From Sthenelais limicola (Eukaryota > Annelida > Polychaeta > Phyllodocida > Sigalionidae), in assembly GCA_942159475.1 (NCBI GenBank), contig OW804095.1, positions 59,672,773 to 59,736,772 on the forward strand: a DNA stretch of 64,000 nt, read 5' to 3'. The notes below the pieces were generated by a model that made no database searches, was not told where the DNA came from, and saw only the letters and a program-made list of their open reading frames with translations. The translations under genes were made by a program, and so were the position numbers. Below, piece by piece: positions 38,101-50,900 of the stretch; within the stretch, counting starts at the first letter, position 1, and the number at the start of each line of letters is the position of its first letter.

Positions 38101-38962
38101 GAACTTTTTATGACGTGAGAATGATTAAGCTAGGTTCGAATGGATAATAATTTGAGTCGTTACATGTCTTTTCGTATTATTTTTTCTATTTCTTAATCAT
38201 ACAGATTTGGATCGATATAATAATATGAATCTCGTCAATTGAGCTACTTAATTAGGCATAGATCTGTGAGAATGTTAAAATGGTATCACAGGATTTACTG
38301 AGAACAGCATCCTAGATGTAATGTGTTTCCTGAAATAACAAATTTTAAATCTTTGGTTGACTCTCCATTTCCACAGAATGAATAATATGATACAGATCGC
38401 AAAATACATGTGCGAGCGATGGATCAGTTGTGCAAACATAACCCACACAAGACGAGTGTCTGAGTGTTTACCAAGCTTTTCTGAAAATAGGCCATGTGGC
38501 CAAAAGATGCATGCTCTAGTATGTACTATTTATATATTTTAAATTCTCAAGATGTAGATAACGGCATGTTATAGTACACTACATAATTTATCAGTATATG
38601 GCACACCTCACAGCATAAAAGGTTAATTGTCTCGACCATTGCCAGTAAAAACGGAACTTTGCTTTGAATTATACAGACAGAAGAATTCAAATGTTAATTA
38701 ATAAATTGCAATCAAAACAAGTAAATACGTCTAAACAAACCCCGCATTGATTGACTCTTCTTGACAATTCTTCTTCCTCTGCTTTCCTGTCGCGTTGTCT
38801 TTGACGACGTTTTGAAGTCATGTAACTGGACATTAGGTAGGATTTGGTTGCTTTAAAAGCAAGCCATGTTCCAGCAACAGACGCAGCGATCGCCAAAACA
38901 TGATGACCATTCAATTTCTGATGTATCTCTAGGATATAATCTGACACTTTACTGAGCATCAT
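26192..38962 (-). CDS. FAAH: Fatty acid amide hydrolase, complete coding region of 16 exons
   Basis: Exons in order: 38962-38741, 37964-37851, 33555-33499, 33386-33294, 33025-32954, 31432-31371, 30481-30234, 29856-29732, 29307-29182, 28461-28364, 27953-27848, 27671-27628, 27196-27157, 26935-26824, 26671-26532, 26320-26192. Total 1,788 nt, 595 aa, against ~580 for vertebrate FAAH. All introns are GT-AG. FAAH hydrolyses N-acylethanolamines and fatty acid primary amides at endomembranes. Seen: an N-terminal transmembrane helix (about residues 20-44) then a basic linker, the amidase-signature core, and a C-terminal LPLNVQIVGLP block. The Ser-Ser-Lys triad is K156 (VTIKES), S231 (GGSTGGE) and S255 (DIGGSIR). 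Spacings of 75 and 24 residues equal those of rat FAAH K142/S217/S241. The weakest exons are the small ones at 27671 and 27196, which are placed by phase and splice sites. ATG is the first of two adjacent Met codons. Intron 2 carries a large fold-back element. Confidence 0.93.
27289..27320. repeat. Perfect 15-bp hairpin with a 2-base loop in FAAH intron 12
   Basis: CATGTCTGCCTATAC at 27289-27303 is followed by AA and its exact reverse complement at 27306-27320. It lies between exons 12 and 13 of FAAH. Confidence 0.9.
30234..30481 (-). CDS. FAAH: FAAH exon 7: catalytic amidase-signature exon
   Basis: This 248-nt exon carries both catalytic serines, GGSTGGEAA and GLGGDIGGSIRIPSAFCG, the core of the amidase signature. 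The residue after the first serine is Thr where vertebrate FAAH has Ser. It enters in phase 2 and leaves in phase 1, joining NL to VRSCLGPMARDV of exon 8. Confidence 0.95.
31805..32134. repeat. Inverted repeat, MITE-like, in FAAH intron 5
   Basis: CTATACATAGTATTCAC at 31805, continuing through ATGACGTCAC to 31831, is matched in reverse complement at 32109-32134 with a 1-2 base indel. The 330-bp unit has no clear target duplication, so the element class is unknown. Confidence 0.6.
33827..34390. repeat. Dispersed ~60-bp direct repeats, about 505 bp apart
   Basis: The block CCCAATATAACGTTAACATA, followed by TTTGATCAAATCAAAT at 33827-33890, recurs with small changes at 34331-34390. It lies in FAAH intron 2, just outside the fold-back element. 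Confidence 0.65.
34925..35148 (+). mobile_element. MITE copy 1 (224 bp) with ~28-bp TIRs
   Basis: The left end begins GGGTCAGATTCTCTGAATAT and the right end is its near reverse complement, ending AAAATCTGACCC. TATA lies just outside T/A ends on both sides, so TA or TATA is the likely target duplication. Related copies lie at 37316-37552 (inverted) and 47150-47388, with a left-end fragment at 35528-35590. Confidence 0.8.
35585..35975 (+). repeat. Minisatellite with CTCCTCCAGTAAC-type units
   Basis: About 390 bp of degenerate 12-13-base units (CCTCCTCCAGTA, CCTCCACTTATCT and similar). It begins directly after a truncated MITE left end. A further degenerate patch of the same units lies at 36402-36495. 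Confidence 0.9.
36137..36345 (+). repeat. Three tandem copies of a 63-bp unit
   Basis: The landmark TTGTGCAGT recurs at 36158, 36221 and 36284. Each unit contains CATAGGATTGAATGGGAAT-like sequence and an internal CCTATG/CATAGG inverted pair. Confidence 0.9.
36495..37272 (+). repeat. Minisatellite with GTACAGGAGGAG / GTACAGGTTGGTG units
   Basis: About 780 bp of units mixing GTACAGGAGGAG, GTACAGGTTGGTG and GTACAGGGGTAT. Composite units are multiples of three and lack TAA, TAG and TGA on either strand, so several frames stay open for 200-330 codons. Those frames translate to Tyr/Thr/Gly/Cys-rich repeats and are not genes. Confidence 0.95.
37316..37552 (-). mobile_element. MITE copy 2, inverted relative to copy 1
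   Basis: Read on the minus strand it aligns along its length with the copy at 34925-35148, including the TIRs, the AGCAGAATTTACTAAATGTG block and the CAGTTCAACCTAACC region. With copy 1 it makes the inner arms of the fold-back element. Confidence 0.75.
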
Positions 38963-41900
38963 TGTAATTACATGAAGTCTGATATCACTAGCGTGAATAA
39001 GTTCTTGTCTACCTTGTGAGGCAAGCAGGTATGGGCGTCACTATTAGGGTAGTACCAGTTGTGCCTCTCGTGTTTGGATAACTTTAACTCATGAATATGC
39101 ATTATGAAGTATTGGACGCAAGACACTATATAGGTTCCTATCTAGAGGGTCAATTTATAGGCCATGCAGTTCCGTTAATATTATAGTTTCTGGTCCCACC
39201 CTAATAAAACTGTTATCAGTTTGGTTTAGTCGTAATTCAACGATCGTTTTTATTTTTAGTTAGAAAAGCAACCGCTGATCAGGATATCCTATCTCATAAA
39301 GATCATATCAAAACGTGGTACGGTATCTCAATGATTCATGTTTTAGATAGCAGCAATTTGAAACAATGATATTTGATTATCTAATGATCTAATGGACACA
39401 TTTGGTCGACAATAATACAGTAACCAAGGAAGAGGTACATCACTTAAAAAATAATGTTATTGACCACCTTAGGATAAATAGATATACACTGCCAATACAA
39501 ATTTCACGAAATATTACCACACAACAAATCATAATTGATTGAAGTGAGATGGTATCTATAGTCATGCTTTTATTCCCTGGGTTATGATAAGAAGCCCGAT
39601 AAGGGACTGTTAATTTTTTTGGCACCTTTTTTTGTGCACTCTGAAAGGCGGGGGGGGGGGGGTACCATTTTTCTTTGCACAATACTCTGAAGGGTGGGGG
39701 GCACCTTTTTTTCCCGGACCCAGACTCAAAACTACAAGGATGTAGCATATATTTTGCACAAACTTTAAAGAGAAATTTAGCACCAGACTTAAAGTGTGTG
39801 TGTGTGTGGGGGGGGGGGGGGCATACAATTTTGCACAAGACTTTTTCGCAAATTCTCCACCCTCCAGTGGTTAATTATGAAGTCCTTAACTACTGCGCCG
39901 ATGAAACTGATCAATCAATTTCGACAATCTTCATCACGAGTGCTGTGTGCAGGCATCATGGCAGGTGTAATCCCCAACAATGTAACCGAGCCCATCCCAT
40001 TAGCGATGTCTGAGATGATCTCCAATCGTGTGTCGTCAGGGAGCGCCAATTAAGGAGGACCCATATGTACAGTTTAGTAAAGAGTATGCATGCCGGTACA
40101 TCTTTTTAATCCCTAAGCACAATTTATTTGTTTCTCTTCCTGACGATGTAGATGACCTCCCTGTCCTTTCTCTGTCTCTCTCACCCTATTTCCTGGGTAT
40201 GATCATAAACTGCCTCCCTCTCAGCTCTCCCTCCCTTGATATAACCATATTAAATGTGCTGATAAGGGTGTAAAGCAGCCAATCTCACTCACCTGTCCTC
40301 GGTCCGCGACCCCTTATTGTAGAGGAAAGTTTTACATTAAATCATAAAAGTCAGTTTACTAATGATGAGTACTATTTTTCTTATCGGTAAAACTGGTCAA
40401 AAGGAGCAACGAAGGCGAAAGGGCGATATTCGACCATTACAGATCAGGACTCTTTATGTCCGAAGCGCAATGGCGGTATGGGAAGGAAGACTGTAATGAG
40501 CAAGAAACTAGTGGGGCTTTAATAATTAAATTAGAAATAGTTATCACAGGCGTATATATTGTCATATTAACGGTTTCAATAAGGGTCGAGGTGGGAGCTT
40601 AATTTGTTGAACATGTTCATCCCCAAATTTTAAAGAAAGGAAACCAGAAACACAAGTACACGTATGCATTTTATTTTATTACAAAATATAACCTGCGTAT
40701 TTATATTTAAATACACCCATTGAGACGAATCAGGTGGAGATTAGGGTGGTTTTTGGAAGTATCAGTTATATACAATCGTTAAAAGTTGCCACTTTAGTGG
40801 CAAGACAATTACCTGTAAATATAAAAAAACATACCATGTATGGGTCAATATACCTTTTTTTTCAATTCACAATATATAGATTCTCGTCCACTATTCAATC
40901 ATATGTATATGATAAAAGGACATCTAATATTCAAAAGGGACATAACTTTGTTTTAGTCCATCCTTACATGTGTGTATAGGAATGTTCCTGTAAGCACAGA
41001 ATGCAGATAAATTACATCTATGAGAAATTACATTAGAGATGTATGGTGTGGGTTTGATACAGCTTGTTATTTCATATTGGGATCACAGCAACTTCGATAC
41101 GGCATGAGAAAGTTATGTACATCCTACAGCGAGCGACTAGGATTTGATAAGGTTACATCATAAATACTTGGTAAGTGTCAATGAGGATGGTTTCTTAAGA
41201 TTTTTTCAAGGACTAACTTGAGACAGTTTTACTTCTAAGAAACGGTCCCAAGATGAGTAATACATGGTTGGATAGAGAAAATACAATAACAATAATGAAA
41301 CATGTTTAGAAATAAGTAAACTTAAGCATGAATGTGCATTAGATCAAGTGTAGACGCCATTAACGAGCGCGAAAGAACATACATAAATCATTGCTATTGT
41401 CCCTCCATTGGAAGAGGTGCAACTGATAACGTGTAATCGCAAATCAATGATCAAATATACGAACCATTCAATAGGAATTCAGGGAATAATATACACAATG
41501 TTAGCGTATTCATGAGACCAAAATGCGAAGTAGATTATGATCTATTAATCAATGTGAGTACAACTTTAAAACTTTTAGAAAACAAGATCATGACACAGAG
41601 GGTATAAAAGGTCTTCTAGGGAAACCTAGATAGCCTAGTACACAGGCTTTAACAATTGGTTCCACAATTGTTGTACGCAACTCAAAAGTTTCTAACACAC
41701 CTTTCTATTAAATAGACATACGTAGTATCAGATAACAACTGTACCGGTTGACATTAAACAGTGTACCTATTTGTTTCATTGTACCTATGTTCCAGTCAAA
41801 CTGAGTGACAGGGAAAAAATAAAGCAACATATCAGAGCTCGCAATATTTCTATCTAGGAATATTCACACTGTACAAAACGAAAACGAGAACGAACTAATT

Positions 41901-43878
41901 CCTTTATCTGGAATGGAATGTAAGTTAATTTAACTATATAACTAGCATAGAACTTGTGATCATAAACTTCAGATGCTTTTTTTCGATGGGGACCATTTGT
42001 CGAAATGACACAAAGATAAACGGGCATAGGTTTAACAATTACTTAAATTTGATGAACGATAATTCGATTTACTTAAATTGACCTTTCGATGTTTTCAGAG
42101 GGCGTAACATAGTAAGAGGCTCTCTGATATAAATATGATTAGTTCAATACATCAAACATATCTCTCTAGTTCTGTGATCAACATAATAATGTCTAACGCG
42201 CAATTTGAAAAGTCAGTAAAAAGCGCTAAAACATCTATGTACAAATTACCCGATATAACATCACAGAGTACTTTCCACCGTCTGCCAACATTGACCTGAT
42301 CGCATGTTTAACCATACCTTCCTTCTGGATAATACAGATAATAAACCAGTTTCTGTTCAAATTGCAAATAAACTTCCAAGAATTGTAAAATATTCAAAAT
42401 CAATGTATTTGAAAAATCAGAAAATAAACACTTATTTTTAATTCCAACTAGGAAGGAGAAACGCCGATTAATGATTGCGAAATATGCGAGCAATTTAACA
42501 CTACTGGGGTATTTTTTTGACAATCCGGCCAAAGCTGCCCACAGTGAAAAGAATGTAAGTTATCAGCTGCAAAAGTAAAACCAGGATTCCAAACAAATTG
42601 CCAGCAGCGCAAAAAAAACAAGAATCCCAACAACAGTAAACTACATGTAAGTTACTTATTACCTCTCTACAAGAGGTATATCAACATTGAGTGCCCGGAT
42701 AAATCTAAAACATAATATTGGAATATTCTCAAGCTGCATGAAAACATATTCAGGTTAAAATGCATTTATTCCTACAAATAAGTGGAATGTGAATAATTTT
42801 AATCGCACACGTAAGTGAGACTGACCAGTTCTAAGTAAGGCGAAGTTAAATTGTGATTGTGCGAGCTTCCATATTAGATAGGTGTTCTTTGAAGATCAGA
42901 ACACCCAGCTGGAAAGACATACATTGTTGCGCACAGAAAACCAATGGAAGCTATTTTACAGCAAAATACTGCTGCACCTACTTTATTTACGAGCATTCTA
43001 CTAGAAGGCCATGGATGGAACGAACTCGCTCAATGTATACGACATCACTTAGGGAAGGGTGAGCTTGGTCTCAAAGCACGTATCACAATAATTTTGCAGT
43101 GTTGGAGGTACTGATTGTAAGTTACACACATACGCACCTATGCTTATCTTTTTATCACATTTCCTAGTATCAACATGCACATCCAAGGCAGGATATACAA
43201 GAACAGGGCACAACCACAATGTAATAGATGAAAAGGGAAATGTATCATCCAAAGTTTTTAGCTTGATGTCATGAAGTCTGAGATTCGATCGTAGGATATG
43301 ATAGGCTAAAATGAAACCAATTAAATCTAGATAGAGGATTCGCCTACTAGATTTCAGCTGACAATACTGAGATTCATCAAGTGATCCAAAGGGAAAATGT
43401 TATTGGATCTGCATAGGATCTTAGGAGTAAGTAAACTAGATATTATGACCAATTCGGGACTTTTCGATGTACTGGAATATGCCAAATGACGAATTCATGG
43501 GACCATGTTGGAATACCGAGAATAACACAGAAATGTGCAATGCACTACCTGTTGAGAATTTCTGCAGTAATAATAAAATAATGATAATGGGGAAACCGCG
43601 AACCATCTGCAAATGCAAATGTTATTTCTATTTGCAAATCTTAATCATATCTTTCCTAACGGTTGAAAACGTAACCCTGTGTCAAGCATGAAAAGACCGA
43701 TATGGCACAAGATTATTATTATCCATTTGTTACTCCCAAATCAAGTTGCATAATGCGGGGCGACAGGAGGAATCGCAGTATCAAGTAGTATACTTCTGTT
43801 TGGGGCAATTACGTCGATGAGACTTTGGAGTTAATACTTCCCGGACAAAATACTAAATAAAATCTAAACAAATGAGGG
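38963..43878. other. Region between FAAH start and receptor 3' end
   Basis: The FAAH promoter and 5' UTR should lie just above 38963, and the receptor 3' UTR just below 43879. TTTATT (AATAAA on the minus strand) at 42982-42987 is a possible receptor poly(A) signal. At 39640-39830 there are G-run-bearing partial repeats with ACTCTGAARGG and TTTGCACA blocks. No coding frame is recognised. Confidence 0.5.
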
Positions 43879-44973
43879 TTACAATTTTCCGGCGACCTCT
43901 TCCAAGTCTACCTGGTTGTGGTTGAGTGTGGTGGGCTTGGCAACGTGTAGAGTGGCAGCTGTGGGTGTATTAGTTGGGGTGTTGTCGGTGGTATGACTGC
44001 GAGTAGAGTAGCCCTGGTCACTATGGCCGTCTATGGTCTCCCTCATTATCGATGGTTCAGTGTACTGACCATCTATCACAGAACCCATTGTTCCTCCTGG
44101 AGATTTCACATCAAAGTTAGGCAGACCTGTCACCTGCAGAGATGGTAAAAGATTAATGAATCTTTAGAAGAGCAACACAGGAAAATAACTACTGTTTCTA
44201 TCATATAGAGGGAAAGGGTAACACTCATCCGTTCAAAACAACTGGGAAATAATGAAATAAAATGTTAAGATTCAATGGTTTGGCGTATCAAAATGACAAT
44301 GCAAAATGTGTTTATCTTCCATATCACGCAACTTACCCTGGCCTCACTGGCAGTGGCATACCCAGGATTTTCAAATGAAACTGAGTCCTTATAAGCGGCC
44401 TCTCGTTTTCTTCTATTTCTGTAAAATAAGAAACGTGCTTTATCCCTAAACTAATGTACTGTAATTGACAACCGGTAGGATGTGTCAATAAGAACCTCTT
44501 CATATTCTTACAATTTAATTTCACAACAGTATGAATACCGATTAAATCCCATGGCACACATCAATGTTTAAGACAGAACTTTGGCGATGTTTACCTGAAG
44601 AACAAGAAAGCAACAACACCGGATCCAATCAACAGCACTAGTATGGTCAACGCAACGCCCACCCAGATGCCGCTTGTGTTAGCTGCAAAAACAAGTAAAC
44701 CAATTTAAGTAAGATTCTGACATTTCATAACAGCATAACTCATACCAATTATATGCAAAGATATACAAAATAATCCTACTCAAGTACCGTATAAGGTTTT
44801 CATACTTGATAGGCACAATAATATGTGGGAAAGTGTATCGAAGTGACAAGGAAACCGGTTTTTCAATTTGAATGTGATTTGGCACCATAAGTGTATGCGG
44901 CTGGTTAAGAATAGAATAATAATAAAATATTCACCATTTGCAGTTTGCTTCGCTAGTGGCACAGCAACAGCTT
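43879..44973 (-). CDS. Receptor exons 30-33: stalk, transmembrane helix and cytoplasmic tail
   Basis: A 39-nt stalk exon is followed by a helix (IWVGVALTILVLLIGSGVVA, then FLFF) and a stop-transfer RNRRKRE. The tail of about 110 residues holds SFENPGYAT, an NPxY-like motif, and other tyrosines in YKDS, QYTEP and GYSTRS contexts. A Thr/Asn/Pro-rich end follows. Stop codon at 43879-43881. No kinase or phosphatase domain is present. Confidence 0.9.
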
Positions 44974-47900
44974 CTAAACAAGAATATATAAGTCTCACAT
45001 ATTATATACATTCTGCCTTTGTGTAAAACTTTGGTTACAACCGTTAAAATATGTTGAGCAACTCCAAAGCAAAACTATGTCCGGACTAGACCGGCCAAGA
45101 AGCAATGGACGATAGATAAAGAACAATCTAGAATTGAAACGTAAATATGAAAGCAGAAGAGAAAGTGAACCAGGATTTCCAGCGGCAAATATTCCGACAA
45201 ATCCATTCCAAATATCTTCCAAAAATGACCGATCTTAGCAAGGAGAACGGATTCCATTTGTTGACATACCAATAAAATATACTGACCTCCTGTTTTTAAG
45301 ACGATAACATTGGACCTATCGCTAGCATGGGTAGAAGTAATCGCCTTCACAAATATTTCATACTTTGAGTGCGACTTAAGCTTGTCAATGCGATATGTAG
45401 TTTCAACGTACGCAGAATATTCCTGTGTCAAATATATACAAATCAAATTGACGCAATGTTATAAATGACAGAAGAGTATTTAGCCAATCCAGCATCATCG
45501 CAAAAGTAAAACAGAAAAATGTATTGACCAGTAGTGAGAAATGGTTATATGGTATAGTGGACAAGTGAAGTTATTCATCTTGTATCGTAGAAAAACTTGA
45601 TAATCACTAACCAGATTTTGTTTTCAAACATATGAATATTGTTCTACTCATCACAAAAGATCGGGGAAATATGATAAAGTTTCTGAAAACGAGCATACAT
45701 TTTGCCAGTCCTTAGTGCCGAATTGCCTGTAATAGACACGGTAATGTGTGACAGATCCAGGGTGTTCTCTTGGAGGGTCCCAGTCTAGGCGTATGTGTGT
45801 TCTGCTTAAGATATGCCCCTGCAGGTTCATAGGCGCAGAGGGGGTGAACTCTATCAAGTTAAAGGAAGAAAACAAAAGTATTAATTGGATTTCAATGTAT
45901 GAGATTACGTTATTAAATCAAGTCTATAGAATGGATAACTTTAATTATGGATTCAGAAGTCTTTTATATGGAGATTCTATTCTGGTTATCGGTAAGATGG
46001 TGGGATCTTATAGCTTACGGATAAAATTGATACAGATGTGGTAATAGGAAACGTATGGAAAATATAGTTACGTTTAGTTTTGATAAATATATGATTGGAG
46101 TTGGCGGAGGAACCATGATGATTGTGCGCTTCAAGATATATGTCATACTCGGTGTTGCTATGAATTCCCGACAATACATAGAATTCTATCCCAACAGGCT
46201 GTAAAAGTAAAAATACAAAATTTGATCAAACAAAATCAAAACATTCTATGTAATATTAAGGATAAATTGATAATTTTAAAATTGCTGTCATTCAATTAAC
46301 TTTACCACTATATAAAACCCTCATATGGGACTGAATGTGAATACACCATACTTACAACATTGATGTATTTTTGCTCCATTCTGTGAGCCTGATACACTAT
46401 ATGGTACTGTTGTACGGCTGCAGGGTTATCAATGGGAGGCGTCCACCACACCTTTATATACCCGTCATCCGCCAGGGTGCCCTTTACGTTACGTGGTACC
46501 CCCGGTATCAGTCCTGCAAGAGTGCATGTTTCAAATGTGAATGTATTATCATATTTCAATTGTGATTAAATTAAAATGACATTTTTTTTTTATAAAACCA
46601 GAGCTCTGATAAAACTTTAGAACAAGGTAACGAAAATTATTCTTTAAAATAGGGAGATATAAATAGAGTAAAATATTCACTACGCTTTCTTTATTTAACC
46701 GGCGATTAAACTAGTTTACTTCAGTCATTTTTCCGTTATATAAGATGAGGATAGTTTCTAAGAAAGCTATCACTAAGAACACTCACTGGCTCCTTCCTCC
46801 ATGCAGTCAACTATGGATTCGATGCGCGCCAGACAACTTGAATGGTCCTCCTCAATAGTATCTTTGGGAATTCGTCCAGCACAGAACTCAAGACACAGTG
46901 TGGGTACACCAGCTTTCTTGCAACAGTTTGTGTGGTTTTTACCATCTGAAAATATCCCCAAACCAGTGAGCAATTAGTCAACGTCAAAACTAGCCCTGAT
47001 TATTGAAAAATTACCCAGTAATGTAATGCATTCAACGAAACTGGAATGAAAAGTGAGCTGGTGAGAGGCACTGTGTGTCGCAGATCAGCCATCTGCGGTA
47101 GACTAGTCTCATTCTCAAGAATCAAGTCTCATTTGCAGACACAAGGTTGAAGTCACCAGAAAATGTACAATTCGCCTTCGCCAAGCCTCTCAAATAACCC
47201 TAATTTAAGACAGAAATGAGCTTCAAAATGCAGTTTAACATAGCAAAACAGATACTTTAAATCAACACAACACCAACTATACTCAGATATACCCGGTATT
47301 CATCATGTTTCAGACTAATTTAGCAGAATTTCCTAAATGTGTAGAGCTGTCAATTGTACATTTTCTGACGATCTGACCCACAAGCTAAGTTACCTGCTCC
47401 ACATTGAATCATCTTCTCTAGATCGCCTAGACACACCATTGGGTTTTCCAGCTGCTCTAACTGAGTTATGTCAATATCAAAACTGCAGGCTGGCATGCAA
47501 GAAGCGGTAACCCCTTTACTGATACAGCAAGCTGAAAGTAAACGTTAAAGCGGTTCATTGTAACGGGTTATAGCAATGTATTTTACACATCGATTAATCC
47601 ATAGAACTATGGTTATAGTTTTATGATTTATCTAAATACCAATAAGATCAATGGGATCATACTTGATATTCACTATCCAGCCATATGGATATTTTCTCCA
47701 ATGAACAGTTTCTAAATCCGATCATAGAAATATATAGAGCGTTACATTCAAAGGATATCACACGAATTAATTTTATTTCGTCTTTACAGGAAAACTTACC
47801 AGTTACATTTTTTACTGCCTCTGCCGGAGATATAGGAAGGTCGGGATTAGGATCTGCGGGAAAAAATGAAAAATTTAGAGGATACAACAACATTTAGGCT

Positions 47901-50900
47901 CAATAAACATAAACTATGAAACCAGAAATAAAGACAGCCAATATACCAAAGCATGAACGACCGATAAAATCTGAAAGGGGAAATAAAACACAAGGTGACA
48001 TTTTCGGGTTTCCGCCAGTTTAACGATGATTATACTTACTGATAAGTTGAATTGCTTGACCCTGTTCACCCATTCTATTTTTGCCACTGCAGTAAAATGT
48101 ACCATAATCGCGAAGTTCAACAGCCTGGATTTCCAGCTTTGCCACGAGCAAACCTGAGAATAAAGGTATGTAAAACGTTGGTATAGTCTGGAATATCCCA
48201 GGGCTGCATATAATTAAAAGAAATGTATTTATCGGGACGATATTTATGTCAAACTGACCTGCATAAATGGTATGTTACTTCTATTGAATGCCTGATTCTA
48301 ACTATTTCAGATGCAGTTTGACTTACCCTTTTCTTCAAAGGTAGAAATCGACCGTTGATATCGGTTGTTATCAATGTATGCAGGAGTGATCTCAGTTCCA
48401 TCTTTTAACCATTTAATATGAGAGGGAAAGCCAGTAAAGTCACACGTAAGATGCGCAGTGTATCCGAAACCTGGGGCCACTAGGACACGCCTTTCCCATA
48501 CTCTCACTTCAGGAGCAACTGTAAGATAAACAGTCACAGTTTTATCAGCTCAGCATGAACACCAAAGTCATTAGTAATAGTTCATAAAATTATCGTTTTA
48601 ATGAGCTTATTCCTTAAACGAAAGAATAAAGGGCCTTTTCCACTAAGCCGATTCTCATGAGATTTCAATTAATTTAGTGGAAAAGGGTCCTCTGCGGCGC
48701 AAAATAGCATGAGAATCGGCTTAGTGGACTAGGGCCTTAATACGATGCAACTAAATTCCATGAGTATGGCTAAGAATGTGCCACTGTAGCCTAGACATAG
48801 TCATTGAATTTTGAAAATAGAGCTTTCAAGCTTAGAATGCTTTTCGTCCTAACAGGACAATTACTGTACTGTTTTGACAATGTAACGATCTCCCCAAAGC
48901 CATGGACAAAGCCGTGGAGTCGAAGGGCGCGACTCATTTCCTTACCTTTGGGGTTTACAAAATGCAAACGCAACGACGCATAACAAAAGAACAAAATAAG
49001 AACAAAGTTATGAGCACTGGCAAAACACACTACTGTTTTCAGCCTGCTTCTTATAAATGATCTATCGGTCAATAACATTAACAACTTACACTGTACATGC
49101 AAGTAGAGATCCTTGGAGACCTTTCTACCCTGACTATTGTCAGCGATACAAGTCCACCTTCCAGTGTCAGAACGAGTAACACGCGGGATGTCAATGAGCG
49201 GGCTGTGGATCTCTGTACCGTTGTTAGAGATCCAGTAGAGGTAGACATCTGGCCCTCCGTCACTGGCACATGTCAGGCTTACATCGGTCTGTTCCTGAAT
49301 TGTTCCTACTGGAATCTGCCTTACGTGCACGTCAGGTAAGTCTGATAGGAATAAATACCATGGGACCAAGGTTAAACTATCTCGTTAAAGTAGAGGTAAA
49401 TGAAATGGCCCAGTGGAAGATGAAGTTGAGTTTTATCAAAATTAAGGGGTTTGGAACCACAATACATACGATAATGTTCCATGTTAATCGAAAGATAACA
49501 AGTTGCACCTGGTATTGACTTTGTCATATATAAACTTCGTAAAACATGTTGATTCAACATTTATCACCGATTGATGCATCGTAGTGCCCACACATACATA
49601 CTGATATGTTGATATCGAGTTATAAAAAAAAATGAGTATAAACATTAAGGGGTAATTGTTTAAACCATTTAACAATCAATCAATACATATTTTAGATTTA
49701 AAGAATATACCTTAATTAACAAATATATCGAATACAAATTATAGCCAATATACTTTTCCCACAATACGTTCCTACTTTTACTTACACATGGAAAGTAAAA
49801 AAAAATATTAAGAAGAACGGGTTGTTTGTTCACCCGGTTCTAACTTATAAATACGTACCTTCAATGAGAGTCCATAAATCTAGTTTCGGGGTTGGGGGAC
49901 TGATACCGTAAGGATTCTCGGCAATTAGATAGACGCTATATAAAGTGAACGGCTTCAGGTCAGTCAAGTTATAAGGCGAGGTAATATCCTGTAATAAAGG
50001 CAAACACATATTGAGAGAATTGATCTGTCAGGTTCTTAAACACCAAAACTCAAATATTTGAACGAATTTCAGAATTAAAAATGTCCCGTGCGCCAATAAA
50101 TACATTGGAACTTCCTATAGTATCGTATTATCCTATAACGCAGATAATCTAATTTTGTTGGGTTGTTTGCTTAACATCCTCGCAAAGAGTTCAGGGTCTC
50201 GGCGGCTTTGGTCAGAAGAATTTCTAGGTCCATTTCAGTGATTTTTTAGTCCCCTAATAACGGGGCCAGGGGGATATAGTTATCATTAATTTTACATAGC
50301 CCAATGATGTATTCAACTAGTTTTACATGAAGATTTTATATCAATCACCATTTGTTAAATTTCTACTAGTAACTCTGAGAGCCACTTGGTGTATGGCGGG
50401 AGGAGGGTGGGTAAGGGAAAATGTACAGTAAGAAACTGAGAATCTTAGAAAATGTCAAGGCCAATTGATATATTCCAACAGGATTCAATGCCCATATAAC
50501 GATTTTCCCGACCCTTCGACCAAAATGCCCATTTTCCAGGCATTGAATTTATTTTTCCAAATTCAAGGCTTTTCCAAGTGCCGCCGAGACCCTGGAGTCG
50601 GTGTAGAGGTGAAATGATCCCGGAAATGATGCTTCAGACCACTCCGTTATCCCGACTCTTATCTTTAACAAGGAAACTAAAAAAGGTACGCAACTTTAAA
50701 ATTCCAGGTAAATTTAATCTTGCACACTATTCAGTTTTACTTACGTCGGCTTTCTGTGGAGGATGATGTGAATGTTGGTAGAAGAGATCATATTTTAGGT
50801 TTTGGCTATTTTTCAAGGGTGACGACCATACCAGCGTCATGTGAGTAGCTTGAATGTCACTGACATGCAAGTCTTGGGGCGAACTTGGTAATTTATCTTT

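Noticed and set aside
47951..47974. Possible 24-nt microexon in the receptor (phase 1 at both ends)
   Set aside because: Acceptor CCCTTTCAG and a GTATAT donor fit, but the flanking exons join in frame without it and a 24-base match can arise by chance. cDNA would decide.
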